A DNA stretch of 10,957 nucleotides from Sphingomonadales bacterium (GTDB lineage: Bacteria; Pseudomonadota; Alphaproteobacteria; Sphingomonadales; Sphingomonadaceae), in contig JAAFIT010000024.1 of NCBI GenBank assembly GCA_013298745.1, positions 1 through 10,957 of the forward strand, given 5' to 3'. The position numbers were made by a program, and so were the translations under genes. Numbering within the stretch: the stretch's first letter is position 1; each line of letters opens with the position of its first letter. Below the pieces are notes generated by a model. The model made no database searches. It saw only the letters and a program-made list of their open reading frames with translations, and was not told the origin of the DNA. This document shows positions 1 to 6,844 of this stretch, piece after piece.

Positions 1-352
1 TCTGGCCGCGGCCATAGCCCCCCACGGCAACCAGCGCGAGGCGTTCGGAGGCAGTGCGGTTGGTGGCGGGATAGAGATCGTTGATGACGGTATCGAACAG
101 GATGCGCAGCAACTGATCGATCAGGAACGCCTGGGCGCCGGCGAGTTCGAGCCCCTTGGCAGGCGATTCGCGCAGGCGGCGCTGCAATTCGGCGCGGCCA
201 TCGGCAAGCGCGCCTTGCAGCGTCGCCGCCAGTACGGCGCGGCGCGCGGCAAACCCCGAAACACCGGCAAGCTTTTCGGCAAGCGCATCGACAAGGGCAC
301 GCCTGTCGATGAGGGTACGCCGATTGGGAATGGTTTCGGGGCGGCTGGCCAT
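1..352 (-). CDS. glnD: [Protein-PII] uridylyltransferase GlnD, N-terminal part
   Basis: Only the first 117 codons are in the window; the gene runs leftward past base 1. GlnD uridylylates and deuridylylates PII proteins in response to glutamine, and so controls glutamine synthetase and nitrogen assimilation in the cytoplasm. The visible part is an Ala/Leu/Arg-rich helical N-terminus. It then reaches residues 108-116, VAVGGYGRG, the opening of the GlnD nucleotidyltransferase motif. The acidic SDxD residues, the HD domain and the ACT domains would lie beyond the edge. The ATG at 352 is preferred because a -10-like hexamer (TATCCT) ends 6 bases before it and no Shine-Dalgarno sequence is visible. 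It is divergent from the TPR/hydroxylase gene. The identification rests on the GGYGRG segment together with the length and character of the preceding N-terminus. Confidence 0.88.
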   Translation of the reverse strand, partial: MASRPETIPNRRTLIDRRALVDALAEKLAGVSGFAARRAVLAATLQGALADGRAELQRRLRESPAKGLELAGAQAFLIDQLLRILFDTVINDLYPATNRTASERLALVAVGGYGRGQ

Positions 353-358
353 GGCGAC

Positions 359-386
359 AGGATAGGGCCACCCCGCCAAAGCGCAA
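359..386 (-). promoter_or_regulatory. Putative glnD promoter, leaderless type
   Basis: Reading the minus strand, TTGCGC (386-381), a 16-base spacer and TATCCT (364-359) resemble -35 and -10 boxes. TATCCT matches 4 of 6 bases of the sigma-70 consensus, and the -35 match is poor. The predicted transcription start coincides with the ATG at 352, so the mRNA would have no leader. This is inference from spacing only. Confidence 0.35.
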
Positions 387-394
387 AGCGCGGA

Positions 395-423
395 TTGGCG
401 CGGGGCGCGGCTGCGGCTACACC
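395..423 (+). promoter_or_regulatory. Putative promoter of the TPR/hydroxylase-galE unit
   Basis: TTGGCG (395-400), a 17-base spacer and TACACC (418-423) form a weak sigma-70-like pair. The -10 box ends 6 bases before the ATG at 430, which puts the predicted start on the A of that codon. The -35 boxes of this promoter and of the glnD promoter sit back to back in the 77-base intergenic region. The hexamers are far from consensus, so confidence is low. Confidence 0.28.
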
Positions 424-429
424 ACTCGC

Positions 430-1605
430 ATGGTCAGCACCCCAAATGATCCGGCACGCGCGCAATTGGAGGCGCTGGCGCAACGCGGTGTCGAGGCGCT
501 GCGGCGTGGTGACGGCGCTGCTGCCCGCCAGGCGTTCGACGCCATTGCCGCCAGCGGCCGCGCGACCTTGCAGATCTGGCTGTTCCTTGCCCAGGCTTGC
601 GACCTGATCGATGATCGACCGGCCGCTCGCGCAGCGCTGACCGAAGTCCTGAAGGCCGACCCCGGCAACCCCTATGCGCTGGTGATGCAGGGGGAACTAT
701 ACGGCCGCGACGGTAATGATCGCGCCGCCGCCAACTGGTATGACTGGGCGTTGCAGGCCGGCAGCCGGCTCCAGGGCCTGCCCGCCGACCTGTCCCAGCG
801 GCTGCAACGTGCCGCCGAGGCGCGGGCCGCAATTACCGCACGGTTCGAAACGGCGATGACCGAAGCGCTTGCCGCCGCCGGGGTGGATGCGACTGCGGTC
901 GGGGAACGCTTTACCGAGAGCCTTGCCATTGTCTCGGGCAACGCCCGACCCTTTTTGCAGGAACCGACGTCCTTTTATTTCCCCGGCTTGCCGCAACGCG
1001 CCTTTTACGATCCGGCAGAATTTGCCTGGACACCGGCGTTGGCGGCGGCATTGCCGGCGATCCGCGCCGAAGCCGAGGCGGTGCTCGCCGATCGTGCCGG
1101 CGTGGCACCCTATGTCGAAGCGCCCAAGGACCGGCCGGCCAAACCGCACAGCCTGCTCGATGATCCGCGCTGGAGTGCCTTCCATCTTTACAAGGGTGGT
1201 GAGCCGGTCGTCGCCAACGCCGCCCGCTGCCCCGCGACCATGGCGGCGATCAAGAATTTGCCGATCCCGGTCATCGCCGGCCGCTCGCCGATGGCGCTGT
1301 TTTCCATTCTTGAACCCGGCACGCACATCAAGCCGCATTGCGGAATGCTCAACACGCGGCTGATCTGCCATCTGCCGCTGATCGTTCCGGACCGGTGCCG
1401 GTTGCGCGTCGGCAACCACAGCCGCGATGTCGAAGCCGGCAAGATGCTGATCTTTGATGACAGCATCGAGCATGAGGCGTGGAACAATGGCGATGCCATC
1501 CGCGTCATCCTGTTGTTCGAAATCTGGCGGCCGGAACTGACCGCGGCCGAGCGCGCCGGGCTGACGGCGCTGTATGAATCGGTCTCGGCCTATGATGCCG
1601 AATAG
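430..1605 (+). CDS. TPR-repeat plus aspartyl/asparaginyl beta-hydroxylase domain protein
   Basis: This 391-residue protein has a TPR-like helical N-terminus (about 12-130) and a C-terminal AspH-type 2-oxoglutarate/Fe(II) oxygenase domain (about 195-370). Motif PHCG carries H303, and IEHEAWN carries H348. Aligned by spacing with human AspH, H303 and H348 match the two metal histidines (H679, H725). G305 sits where other oxygenases have an acid, S292 and R358 match the 2-oxoglutarate contacts S668 and R735, and H314 matches H690. The residue matching AspH R688 is Ile312. The family hydroxylates Asp/Asn side chains, or lipids in LpxO; the substrate here is unknown. There is no signal peptide or membrane segment, so it is probably cytoplasmic. 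No Shine-Dalgarno sequence precedes the ATG. galE follows after 6 bases, so the two are very likely co-transcribed. Domain call firm, substrate open. Confidence 0.88.
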   Translation: MVSTPNDPARAQLEALAQRGVEALRRGDGAAARQAFDAIAASGRATLQIWLFLAQACDLIDDRPAARAALTEVLKADPGNPYALVMQGELYGRDGNDRAAANWYDWALQAGSRLQGLPADLSQRLQRAAEARAAITARFETAMTEALAAAGVDATAVGERFTESLAIVSGNARPFLQEPTSFYFPGLPQRAFYDPAEFAWTPALAAALPAIRAEAEAVLADRAGVAPYVEAPKDRPAKPHSLLDDPRWSAFHLYKGGEPVVANAARCPATMAAIKNLPIPVIAGRSPMALFSILEPGTHIKPHCGMLNTRLICHLPLIVPDRCRLRVGNHSRDVEAGKMLIFDDSIEHEAWNNGDAIRVILLFEIWRPELTAAERAGLTALYESVSAYDAE

Positions 1606-1611
1606 CGTGTC

Positions 1612-2592
1612 ATGATCCTCGTCACCGGCGGCGCCGGCTATATCGGCTCGCACATCACCTTGGCGCTGCTCGATCGCGGTGACGAGGTATTGGTGCTCGA
1701 TAATCTCCTGACCGGCAACCGCTGGATCGTGCCCGCAGGCGCCACCTTTGTCGAAGGCGACTGCGGCGATACGGAACTGGTGACGCAACTCGTTGCCGAC
1801 CACGGCATCACCGCCGTCATTCACTGCGCCGGGGTCATTTCGGTGCCGGAATCGGTCGAAAAGCCGCTGTTCTACTATGACATCAATGTCGGCAAGGCGG
1901 TCCGCTGCTTTGCCGCCGCGACCGCCGCGGGCGTGCGCCACCTGCTGTTTTCATCGACCGCGACCGTCTATGGCGCGCTCGACCTCGAAACCTTGTCGGA
2001 ATCGCTGCCGATGGCGCCGGTCAACCCCTATGCCGCGAGCAAGGCAATGACCGAGCGGGCGCTTGCCGACCTTGCCGCCACGGGTGCTGCCAATGTTGCC
2101 TGCTTGCGCTATTTCAACGTCGCCGGTGCCGATCCGGCAGGGCGTTCGGGTCAGGTGTCGAAGGACGCCACCCACCTGATCAAGATTGCCGCCGAAGTCG
2201 TCATCGGCAAGCGCACCCATATCAACGTCACCGGCAATGATTTCGATACCGCCGATGGCACCGGGGTGCGCGACTATATCCATATCAGCGACCTTGCCGA
2301 TGCTCATCTGGTGGCGCTCGACGCGCTGGTGGCCAGCCCAACCGAAAGCCTGACGCTCAACGTCGGCTATGGCCATGGCGCTTCGGTACTCGAAGTGCTC
2401 GATGCCGTCGACCGCCAGACCAACACACCTTTGCAGCGCATCCCGGCGCCGCGGCGTCCCGGCGACGTTGCCCGGCTCGTTGCCGACATTTCGGCGATCA
2501 CCGAGCGGCTCGACTGGCGCCCGCGTTACGATGACCTCGACCGGATTGTTGCGGACGCCATCGCCTGGGAACGCCGGCTGGCGGCGCGTTAG
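1612..2592 (+). CDS. galE: UDP-glucose 4-epimerase
   Basis: GalE interconverts UDP-glucose and UDP-galactose with bound NAD, supplying sugar for surface glycans and the Leloir pathway in the cytoplasm. The 326-residue protein is close to the usual 330-340. It is an extended SDR. The Rossmann motif GGAGYIG covers residues 6-12, and D30 is placed to hold the adenosine ribose. The SSTATVYG segment at 114-121 supplies T116, and YAASK gives Y140 and K144 as the catalytic pair. The segment GVRDYIHISDLADAH and the C-terminal RRPGD (281-285) are GalE hallmarks. The ATG lies 6 bases after the upstream stop with no clear ribosome site, which suggests translational coupling to the hydroxylase gene. Its stop overlaps the convergent epimerase stop by 4 bases. 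A related UDP-sugar (for example UDP-GlcNAc) could also be a substrate. Confidence 0.93.
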   Translation: MILVTGGAGYIGSHITLALLDRGDEVLVLDNLLTGNRWIVPAGATFVEGDCGDTELVTQLVADHGITAVIHCAGVISVPESVEKPLFYYDINVGKAVRCFAAATAAGVRHLLFSSTATVYGALDLETLSESLPMAPVNPYAASKAMTERALADLAATGAANVACLRYFNVAGADPAGRSGQVSKDATHLIKIAAEVVIGKRTHINVTGNDFDTADGTGVRDYIHISDLADAHLVALDALVASPTESLTLNVGYGHGASVLEVLDAVDRQTNTPLQRIPAPRRPGDVARLVADISAITERLDWRPRYDDLDRIVADAIAWERRLAAR

Positions 2593-3581
2593 CCCCAGAG
2601 CTCGGCCTCAGGCGGCCACACATCCGAATGTTCGAATTTCAGCCCGCCGGGGCGATCCTCGATCAGCAGCGGCCCATCGAGATCGGCATACTCACCCTGC
2701 ATCGCCACATAAAAGGCCGGGGCGATGCCGAGCGAGGTGGAGAGCATGCAGCCGGTCATCACCCCCAGCCCACGGGTGCGGGCGGCGTGGACAAGAGCAT
2801 GCGCCTCGGTCAGCCCGCCGGCCTTGTCGAGCTTGATGTTGATATGGCTGTAGCGGCCGACGATGGCATCCAAGGTCGCGCGATCATGGCAGCTTTCGTC
2901 TGCCGCCAGCGGGACGCTTGAGCGCACGCCATCGAGCAATGCGTCCTGCCCTGCCGACACCGGTTGTTCGATGAGTTCGACGCCGTGCAACGCCAGCGCG
3001 GCAGCTGTGCGTTCGATATCGGTGCCACCCCAGGCTTCATTGGCATCGACGGTCAGCCGCGCATCGGGTGCGGCGCGCCGGACAGCGGCGATGCGTTCGA
3101 TGTCGCCATCCGGCCCCTCGGTGCAGCCAAGCTTGATCTTCAAAAGTTCGCGGCCCTTCGCCAGTGCGGCCGCTGCCGCCATCGTCGCGGGATCGCCAAG
3201 GCTGATCGTGTAAGCCGTGAGCAGCGGACGCGGCTGCGGCAGGCCAAGCGTCTGCCAGACACGGCGGCCGGATTTTTTCGCCTCAAGATCCCATAGCGCC
3301 GCATCGAGCGCATTGCGCGCAGCGCCGGCCGGCATCAGGCCGAGCAGATCGGCGCGGCTGGCACCCGCGGCCACGGCATCTGCCTGCGCCATGATCGCGG
3401 CAACAACACTTTCGGCGGTTTCGCCGCGATAATAGATGGCGGTGGCTTCGCCGCGGCCAGCGTGGGGGCCATCGACAACCTCGGCCACCGCGACATCGAC
3501 ATGCGTCTTTGCACCGCGCGCGATGACGAAGGCGCCGCGCACCGGGAAGCGTTCGACGCGAGCAGAGAGACTACGAGCCAT
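2589..3581 (-). CDS. dgcA: DgcA-like N-acetyl-D-Glu racemase / dipeptide (L-Ala-D/L-Glu) epimerase
   Basis: Enolase-superfamily enzyme of 330 residues, the usual size. The catalytic set is complete. LKIKLG carries K148 and K150. D179 (in DAN), E205 (in IEQP) and D228 (in ADES) are the Mg2+ ligands. K250 in INIKLDKAGG is the opposite base. Spacings between E205, D228 and K250 match those of characterised dipeptide epimerases. The DLDGP motif (300-304) matches the DxD that holds the substrate amino group in L-Ala-D/L-Glu epimerases. The N-terminus (MARSLSARVERFPVRGAF) resembles alphaproteobacterial DgcA, which racemises N-acetyl-glutamate in D-Glu catabolism. No dgcN partner is adjacent, so the substrate (murein dipeptide or N-acetyl-Glu) is uncertain. 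A purine-rich AGAAGGGGG lies immediately upstream of the ATG. It is transcribed divergently from the 101-residue gene. Confidence 0.87.
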   Translation of the reverse strand: MARSLSARVERFPVRGAFVIARGAKTHVDVAVAEVVDGPHAGRGEATAIYYRGETAESVVAAIMAQADAVAAGASRADLLGLMPAGAARNALDAALWDLEAKKSGRRVWQTLGLPQPRPLLTAYTISLGDPATMAAAAALAKGRELLKIKLGCTEGPDGDIERIAAVRRAAPDARLTVDANEAWGGTDIERTAAALALHGVELIEQPVSAGQDALLDGVRSSVPLAADESCHDRATLDAIVGRYSHINIKLDKAGGLTEAHALVHAARTRGLGVMTGCMLSTSLGIAPAFYVAMQGEYADLDGPLLIEDRPGGLKFEHSDVWPPEAELWG

Positions 3582-3608
3582 GCCCCCTTCTGGCGCAACG
3601 CTGGCGGC

Positions 3609-3636
3609 TTTCCAAGCGCCGTCAAAGCGCTACACT
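3609..3636 (+). promoter_or_regulatory. Putative promoter of the 101-residue gene
   Basis: TTTCCA (3609-3614), a 16-base spacer and TACACT (3631-3636) each match 4 of 6 consensus bases. The ATG at 3644 follows after only 7 bases with no Shine-Dalgarno sequence, so the transcript would begin at or one base before the start codon. The site lies in the 62-base region shared with the divergent epimerase. Confidence 0.35.
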
Positions 3637-3643
3637 CATTGCC

Positions 3644-3949
3644 ATGAACGAGGACGAATCTGTCGAACTGGACGCCGTTGCGGCGGTGGCGCGGATCACC
3701 GCGCTGGAAATGCTGGTGCGCCAGATGATGATCGTCCAACTGCGCATTCTCGACCGCATGGGCGAGATCAAGCTGACCCCCGACTATGTGAAGACGGTCG
3801 CCGCCGCCTATGCCGAAAAGGTCGATGCCTCGCCGATCATCGAATCGAATTCACCCGAAGTGAATTACGAGTTCAAGGTCAATGTCCTGCACAATCTCGA
3901 GCGCTTTTTCGACGAGCTTGAAACGCATGTCAGGGACAACCCGTCTTAA
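3644..3949 (+). CDS. Small acidic protein of unknown function (101 residues)
   Basis: I do not recognise a named family. The product is acidic and looks mostly helical. It has a hydrophobic, Met-rich helix at about residues 18-40 (ITALEMLVRQMMIVQLRILD) that is interrupted by charges and is not a clear membrane segment. A second helix (about 45-62) and a C-terminal amphipathic helix (about 75-97, with NLERFFDELETHV) follow. There is no signal peptide and no cysteine. Coding is supported by the absence of stops, by a -10-like box just upstream, and by tight, non-overlapping fit between a divergent and a convergent gene. The amphipathic helices suggest oligomerisation or a protein partner, but this is inference. 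It probably forms a single-gene transcript. Confidence 0.7.
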   Translation: MNEDESVELDAVAAVARITALEMLVRQMMIVQLRILDRMGEIKLTPDYVKTVAAAYAEKVDASPIIESNSPEVNYEFKVNVLHNLERFFDELETHVRDNPS

Positions 3950-3951
3950 TT

Positions 3952-3982
3952 GTTGCGCTGACGCGCGGACCGCCCCCGCAAC
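3952..3982. terminator. Weak inverted repeat between convergent genes
   Basis: GTTGCG (3952-3957) and CGCAAC (3977-3982) are complementary and enclose a GC-rich stretch with an inner GCGG-A-CCGC. The repeat fills most of the 35-base gap between the stop of the 101-residue gene and the stop of the alpha/beta hydrolase. No T-run follows on either strand, so it is at best a poor intrinsic terminator. Confidence 0.25.
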
Positions 3983-3984
3983 GC

Positions 3985-4854
3985 CTACAAGAACCCGCGC
4001 AGCTCCCCCATGAATCGATCGAACTGGTCATGGTGCAGCCAATGGCCGGCGTTCTCGAACTCGACGATGCGGCCGTTGCGGAAGTGCGTGTCGCGGCCGT
4101 CCTTGGCCGGGTTGGAGGCCCAGCTGTCGGCACCGTAAAGCAGCAGCGTGGGGCAGGTGATCGCCTGCCAAAGCGCTTCGACTTCGGCCTGCGGCATATC
4201 ATCGAACGGCCAGACATTCAGGTGATTGTCGAACTTCCAGCTCCAGCTGCCGTCCTCGTTGCGGTTGACGCCATGTTCGGTCAGATGACGCGCCTGCTCC
4301 GGCGTCAGATAGGCATTTTCCGCCATCATCCGGCTCAGCACATCGTCAAAGGTCGGGTAGCGCTTGGGGATACGGCCGGCGGCGGCGCGCTTGTTGGCGA
4401 TCCAGGTCCGCCAGCGCTCGGCATAGGGCGTCGCGGCGCGCTCGGCCATCAGCTTGGGCGATGGCCCCAGCCCCTCGATGCAGACAAGCTTCCTCACCTG
4501 ATCGGGATACAGCCCGGTGAAACGCGTCGCGACATTGCCGCCGAGCGAGTGCGCAACGATCGTCACCGGGCCGACATCGAGCTGGTGCACCAGCTGCGCC
4601 AGATCATAGACGAAGGACGTGATCGGGTAATTGCCGTCCTCGGCCCATTGGCTGTCGCCATGGCCGCGCAGATCGGGGGCGATGATGTGCCAATCATCGC
4701 GCAGCTGTTCCGCCACCCAGTCCCAGCTGCGGCAATGGTCGCGGCCACCGTGAACGAGGATCAGCGTCGGTGCCGCGGCATTGCCCCAATCGGCATAATG
4801 CAACCGCAGGCGTTGCGAGACGAAACTGCGCGAGGTGGGGCCGGAAAGTGTCAT
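3985..4854 (-). CDS. Alpha/beta hydrolase
   Basis: Alpha/beta-fold hydrolase of 289 residues from the ATG at 4854. In that numbering the nucleophile is S103 in AHSLGG, the oxyanion-hole region is the HGG at 35-37, and the likely acid and base are D243 (in YGADSW) and H271 (in NAGHWLHH). The PDLRGHGDS segment before the nucleophile is typical of the MhpC/SERHL-like group of esterases and C-C hydrolases. There is no signal peptide, so it is probably cytoplasmic. The reading frame stays open upstream to a TTG at 4902. That would add 16 basic residues lacking family character, so the ATG at 4854 is preferred. It is divergent from mgtE with about 119 bases between starts. The substrate cannot be predicted; ester, lactone and epoxide hydrolysis are all possible. 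Confidence 0.88.
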   Translation of the reverse strand: MTLSGPTSRSFVSQRLRLHYADWGNAAAPTLILVHGGRDHCRSWDWVAEQLRDDWHIIAPDLRGHGDSQWAEDGNYPITSFVYDLAQLVHQLDVGPVTIVAHSLGGNVATRFTGLYPDQVRKLVCIEGLGPSPKLMAERAATPYAERWRTWIANKRAAAGRIPKRYPTFDDVLSRMMAENAYLTPEQARHLTEHGVNRNEDGSWSWKFDNHLNVWPFDDMPQAEVEALWQAITCPTLLLYGADSWASNPAKDGRDTHFRNGRIVEFENAGHWLHHDQFDRFMGELRGFL

Positions 4855-4961
4855 GTCGCCGTCTTGCCGCAGGCGAGCCTTGACTGTCCATCCTCTTTGC
4901 AATGCGGCGTGATGCCGTGCCCGACCATGGCGCGGCGGCTGGCGTCACGGCGAGACACGTC

Positions 4962-4967
4962 TATAAG
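4962..4967 (+). promoter_or_regulatory. -10-like box directly before mgtE
   Basis: TATAAG matches 5 of 6 bases of the sigma-70 -10 consensus and ends 6 bases before the ATG at 4974, with no Shine-Dalgarno sequence between. No good -35 box is found 16-18 bases upstream. If real, the mgtE mRNA is leaderless, which leaves no room for a 5' Mg2+ riboswitch. It also supports 4974 rather than the in-frame ATG at 4902 as the start. Confidence 0.4.
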
Positions 4968-4973
4968 CCTCGC

Positions 4974-6392
4974 ATGGATTCCGAACTCCATCCTGAAGCC
5001 GACGGCCATGACGAAGGCCGGCCGCGCGAAGCCCTGGCCGAAGGGCGGTTGAACCGCGCCTTTGTCGCAGAGGTGACGGCTGCCGTGTCCGCCGGCGACG
5101 ATGATGGCGCGCGTGCGCTGGTCTCGCCACTGCACCCGGCCGACCTTGCCGATCTGTTCGGCGTCATCGCCGAGGATGATCGCGCGCCGCTCGCCCGCGC
5201 CATCGGTGATCTGCTCGACGCCGAGGTAATTGCCGAGCTTGACGATTATGTCCGCGAGGATGTGCTGGCGGCGCTGTCGCCCGCTGCCGTCGCCGATGTG
5301 GTGACCCAGCTCGATACCGACGACGCGGTCGCGGTCATCGAGGATCTGGAGGAAGACGAGCAGCGCGAAGTGCTCGACGCGCTGGCGCCCGAGGACCGCG
5401 CCGATATCGAAGCGGCGCTGAATTACCCGGACGAATCCGCCGGCCGGTTGATGCAGCGGGAGTTGGTCGCCGTCACCGACGCGATGAGCGTTGGCGATGT
5501 GATCGATCAGGTGCGCGCCACCATCGATCCGGCCACCGATTTCTGGGAAATTTTCGTCATCGATGGCCAGCGCCGGCCGATCGGCACGATGCGGCTGTCG
5601 TGGCTGCTCACCACCCCGCCCGGCATCGCGGTCGCCGATATCATGCAGCGCGAACAGACGCTGATTCCGGTGACGATGGACCAGGAAGAGGTGGCGCTGC
5701 AGTTCCAGAAATACGCGCTGATCTCCGCTGCCGTCGTCGATGAAGCCGGCCGGCTGGTCGGCGTCATCACCGTCGATGATATCGTCCACATCATCCAGGA
5801 AGAGGCCGGCGAGGACGCGCTGAAGCTGTCGGGCGCCGGCGATGGCGACATCAACGAGCCGGTGATCGAAACCTACAAGACCCGCATCCGCTGGCTGGTC
5901 GCCAATCTCGGTACGGCGATGGTGTCATCCTCGGTCATCGCCGCGTTCGAGCCGACAATCGAGAAGTTCGTCGTGCTCGCAGCGCTCACCCCGATCGTCG
6001 CCAGCGTCGGCGGCAATGCCGGCACCCAGACGATGGCGGTGGCGGTGCGCGCGCTGGCCACCAACCAGCTGACCGAAACCAACACGCGCCGCACCATCTG
6101 GCGGGAAATCCGCGTCGCGATGCTCAACGGCTCGACCATCGCGCTGCTGATGGGGCTGGGCACCGGGCTGATCTTCGGCAATGTCGTTCTCGGCCTCGTC
6201 ATCGCCGCAGCGGTGCTGTTCAATGTCATGGTGGCGGGGCTGGCGGGCGTGCTGGTGCCGGTGGCGCTCGATCGCTTTGGTGCCGACCCGGCGGTGGCCT
6301 CGTCGGTTTTCGTCACCATGACCACCGACACCATGGGCTTCCTCGCCTTTCTGGGGCTGGCGACACTGGTGGGCGTCACGTCGCTGGGATGA
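4974..6392 (+). CDS. mgtE: Magnesium transporter MgtE
   Basis: MgtE is a homodimeric Mg2+ channel of the inner membrane, gated by Mg2+ bound to its cytoplasmic domains. From the ATG at 4974 the protein has 472 residues, near the family norm of about 450. The order is complete. An acidic helical N domain (about 20-155) contains the D/E-rich IEDLEEDEQREVLDAL. The SAGRLM hallmark leads into two CBS domains (about 160-218 and 222-280). Five membrane segments follow (about 307-326, 332-350, 385-403, 407-435 and 445-470). GGNAGTQ at 346-352 is the family signature. D452 in TTDTMGF corresponds to the pore-lining Mg2+-binding aspartate (D432 in Thermus MgtE). An in-frame ATG at 4902 would add 24 residues of poor character. 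The stop overlaps the next start as ATGA. Confidence 0.95.
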   Translation: MDSELHPEADGHDEGRPREALAEGRLNRAFVAEVTAAVSAGDDDGARALVSPLHPADLADLFGVIAEDDRAPLARAIGDLLDAEVIAELDDYVREDVLAALSPAAVADVVTQLDTDDAVAVIEDLEEDEQREVLDALAPEDRADIEAALNYPDESAGRLMQRELVAVTDAMSVGDVIDQVRATIDPATDFWEIFVIDGQRRPIGTMRLSWLLTTPPGIAVADIMQREQTLIPVTMDQEEVALQFQKYALISAAVVDEAGRLVGVITVDDIVHIIQEEAGEDALKLSGAGDGDINEPVIETYKTRIRWLVANLGTAMVSSSVIAAFEPTIEKFVVLAALTPIVASVGGNAGTQTMAVAVRALATNQLTETNTRRTIWREIRVAMLNGSTIALLMGLGTGLIFGNVVLGLVIAAAVLFNVMVAGLAGVLVPVALDRFGADPAVASSVFVTMTTDTMGFLAFLGLATLVGVTSLG

Positions 6393-6790
6393 CGCTGCAT
6401 CTGAGCAAGGTGGCGGTCGGCTGCCCGGATATCGAAACATTGGCGCGGCTGCAGCGGGAACGCTGGGGCGATGACCCCTGCTCGCTGACGCGCTTCATGC
6501 CGAAACGCGCCGATGAATTGATCGGCGGCTCCTTGTTCTGGATCATCGCGCATCGGCTGGTGGCGCGGCAGCCCATCGTCTCGCTGGCGATGGTGACGAC
6601 CGAATGGGGCACCAAATGCCGGATCGGGCTCGCCGGCGCGCCGGTGCCGGTGGTGGCGGTGCCCAAGCGTGCACATCAGGGTTGGCGCTATCTGGAGGCT
6701 GACAATGCGCCGCCTGATCTCGATCTTGGCGATGGCGACGCGCTGCCCATCGGAATGGTGCGCGATCTTCAGGCGATGTGGTTGATCTAG
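6389..6790 (+). CDS. DUF1489 family protein
   Basis: A 133-residue protein that matches the alphaproteobacterial DUF1489 family as I know it. The N-terminal pattern LSKVAVGCPDIETLARLQ comes first. TRFMPKRADELIGGSLFWII follows at about 34-53 and the conserved RAHQGWRYLEADNAPPDL at about 94-111. The function of the family is unknown. There is no signal peptide or clear membrane segment, so it is probably cytoplasmic. Its ATG overlaps the mgtE stop (ATGA), so it is translationally coupled and depends on mgtE transcription. Coupling to a Mg2+ channel may be only positional, since no residue set suggests a metal site. The family call is strong; the role is open. Confidence 0.88.
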   Translation: MTLHLSKVAVGCPDIETLARLQRERWGDDPCSLTRFMPKRADELIGGSLFWIIAHRLVARQPIVSLAMVTTEWGTKCRIGLAGAPVPVVAVPKRAHQGWRYLEADNAPPDLDLGDGDALPIGMVRDLQAMWLI

Positions 6791-6801
6791 AATCGATTGG
6801 T

Positions 6802-6825
6802 GCTGGGCGGTGCCAGCCCGCGCCC
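6802..6825. terminator. GC-rich inverted repeats between convergent genes
   Basis: Two competing short stems lie in the 54-base gap after the DUF1489 stop. One is GCTGG (6802-6806) with CCAGC (6813-6817), and the other is GGGCG (6805-6809) with CGCCC (6821-6825). The only homopolymer tract nearby is an A-run (6837-6842) on the plus strand, so the U-run required of an intrinsic terminator is missing in the expected place. Termination here is a guess. Confidence 0.22.
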
Positions 6826-6844
6826 CACGCAAGTGCAAAAAACC

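Noticed and set aside
697..1941. A 414-codon open frame on the minus strand opposite the TPR/hydroxylase gene and galE
   Set aside because: It crosses two well-supported genes, has a low-complexity Gly/Asp/Arg-rich product and no motif. Long antisense frames arise from the GC-rich third codon positions of the real genes.
4902..4973. Upstream ATG of mgtE adding 24 residues
   Set aside because: The added residues do not resemble the MgtE N domain, and TATAAG (4962-4967), the likely -10 box, would then lie inside the coding region.
4030..5052. A 340-codon plus-strand frame opposite the alpha/beta hydrolase, running into mgtE
   Set aside because: The hydrolase has a full catalytic set on the other strand and this product has no recognisable domain.
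4851..5789. A 312-codon minus-strand frame opposite mgtE
   Set aside because: mgtE is certain on the plus strand; this product is a composition shadow.
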